Below are positions 63,801 to 64,000 of a stretch of 64,000 nt of DNA, one piece after another; position 1 is the stretch's first letter; every line of letters starts with the position of its first letter. The DNA is from Pithys albifrons albifrons (taxonomy: Eukaryota; Chordata; Aves; Passeriformes; Thamnophilidae), in assembly GCF_047495875.1 (NCBI RefSeq), contig NC_092474.1:3427001-3491000 (forward strand), given 5' to 3'. A program made the position numbers and the translations under genes. The notes under the pieces are model-generated. The model was not told the DNA's origin and searched no databases. It was given only the letters and a program-made list of their open reading frames with translations.

Positions 63801-64000
63801 CAGGAATTCAGTTAAATCTTTCTGTTGAGGCAGTGACTTCAACAGAGAATAAATTTTCTCCTGAAGTTACTCCAAGAGACTAAAGTTACAATAAATAATA
63901 TTCAAGTAAAGCATACGTGAATGCTACATGAATCACAGAAACCAAGCACACAGGCACTTGAGGCAAATGCAGGCTGCTCCTTTGATGTGTGCTATTTCCC

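Larger units (their letters stand above)
46254..64000 (-). other. ADGRD1: Sequence upstream of the first recognised ADGRD1 exon (probably intron)
   Basis: These 17.7 kb precede the GAIN-end exon in transcript order. Since that exon starts in phase 0 at an acceptor, at least its 3' part is intron. It holds a CR1 tail at 47829-48035, a small CR1 remnant at 49630-49672, and a GAT microsatellite at 57471-57567, plus poly-T tracts near 60790 and 63195. I looked for upstream ADGRD1 motifs (pentraxin-like FTWKS and VNGT, GAIN HLISLEVSP) and did not find a convincing match. An unseen diverged exon cannot be excluded. Confidence 0.6.

Overview
The window looks like nuclear DNA from a bird, probably a songbird or relative. 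The evidence is four CR1-type retrotransposon tails of avian type, long introns with short exons, and no bacterial or viral gene organisation. One gene can be recognised. It lies on the minus strand and is the adhesion G-protein-coupled receptor D1 gene, ADGRD1 (GPR133). The species call is inference; the gene call rests on eight exons that join in frame and read continuously against the remembered vertebrate ADGRD1 protein.

Because the gene is on the minus strand, transcription runs from high to low coordinates. The exons in transcript order are: end of the GAIN domain (46253-46180), GPS cleavage site plus tethered agonist (44254-44131), TM1 (29501-29398), TM2 (26642-26531), TM3 (19553-19400), TM4 (12879-12813), ECL2/start of TM5 (11836-11770), and TM5/ICL3 (5610-5519). 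Together they carry 794 coding bases (about 264 residues), all with GT/AG splice sites and matching phases. The N-terminal signal peptide, pentraxin-like domain and most of the GAIN domain should lie above 46253. None was recognised in the remaining 17.7 kb, so they are either beyond 64000 or too diverged to be seen by eye. TM6, TM7 and the cytoplasmic tail must lie below position 1, since nothing in 1-5518 matches them.

About 99% of the window is intron. The introns hold four CR1 pieces (15.2, 31.7-32.1, 47.8-48.0 and 49.6 kb), a large GC-rich minisatellite of 39-40 bp units at 22.8-23.9 kb with a higher-order ten-unit duplication, a 59-bp and a 35-bp tandem repeat at 2.1-3.1 kb, a diverged 41-bp duplication at 17.4 kb, and an interrupted GAT/GAG microsatellite at 57.5 kb. 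No tRNA, rRNA, CRISPR array or second protein-coding gene could be supported, and no undescribed system was found. The most useful observations are the exon-phase architecture around the self-cleavage/agonist module and the minisatellite.
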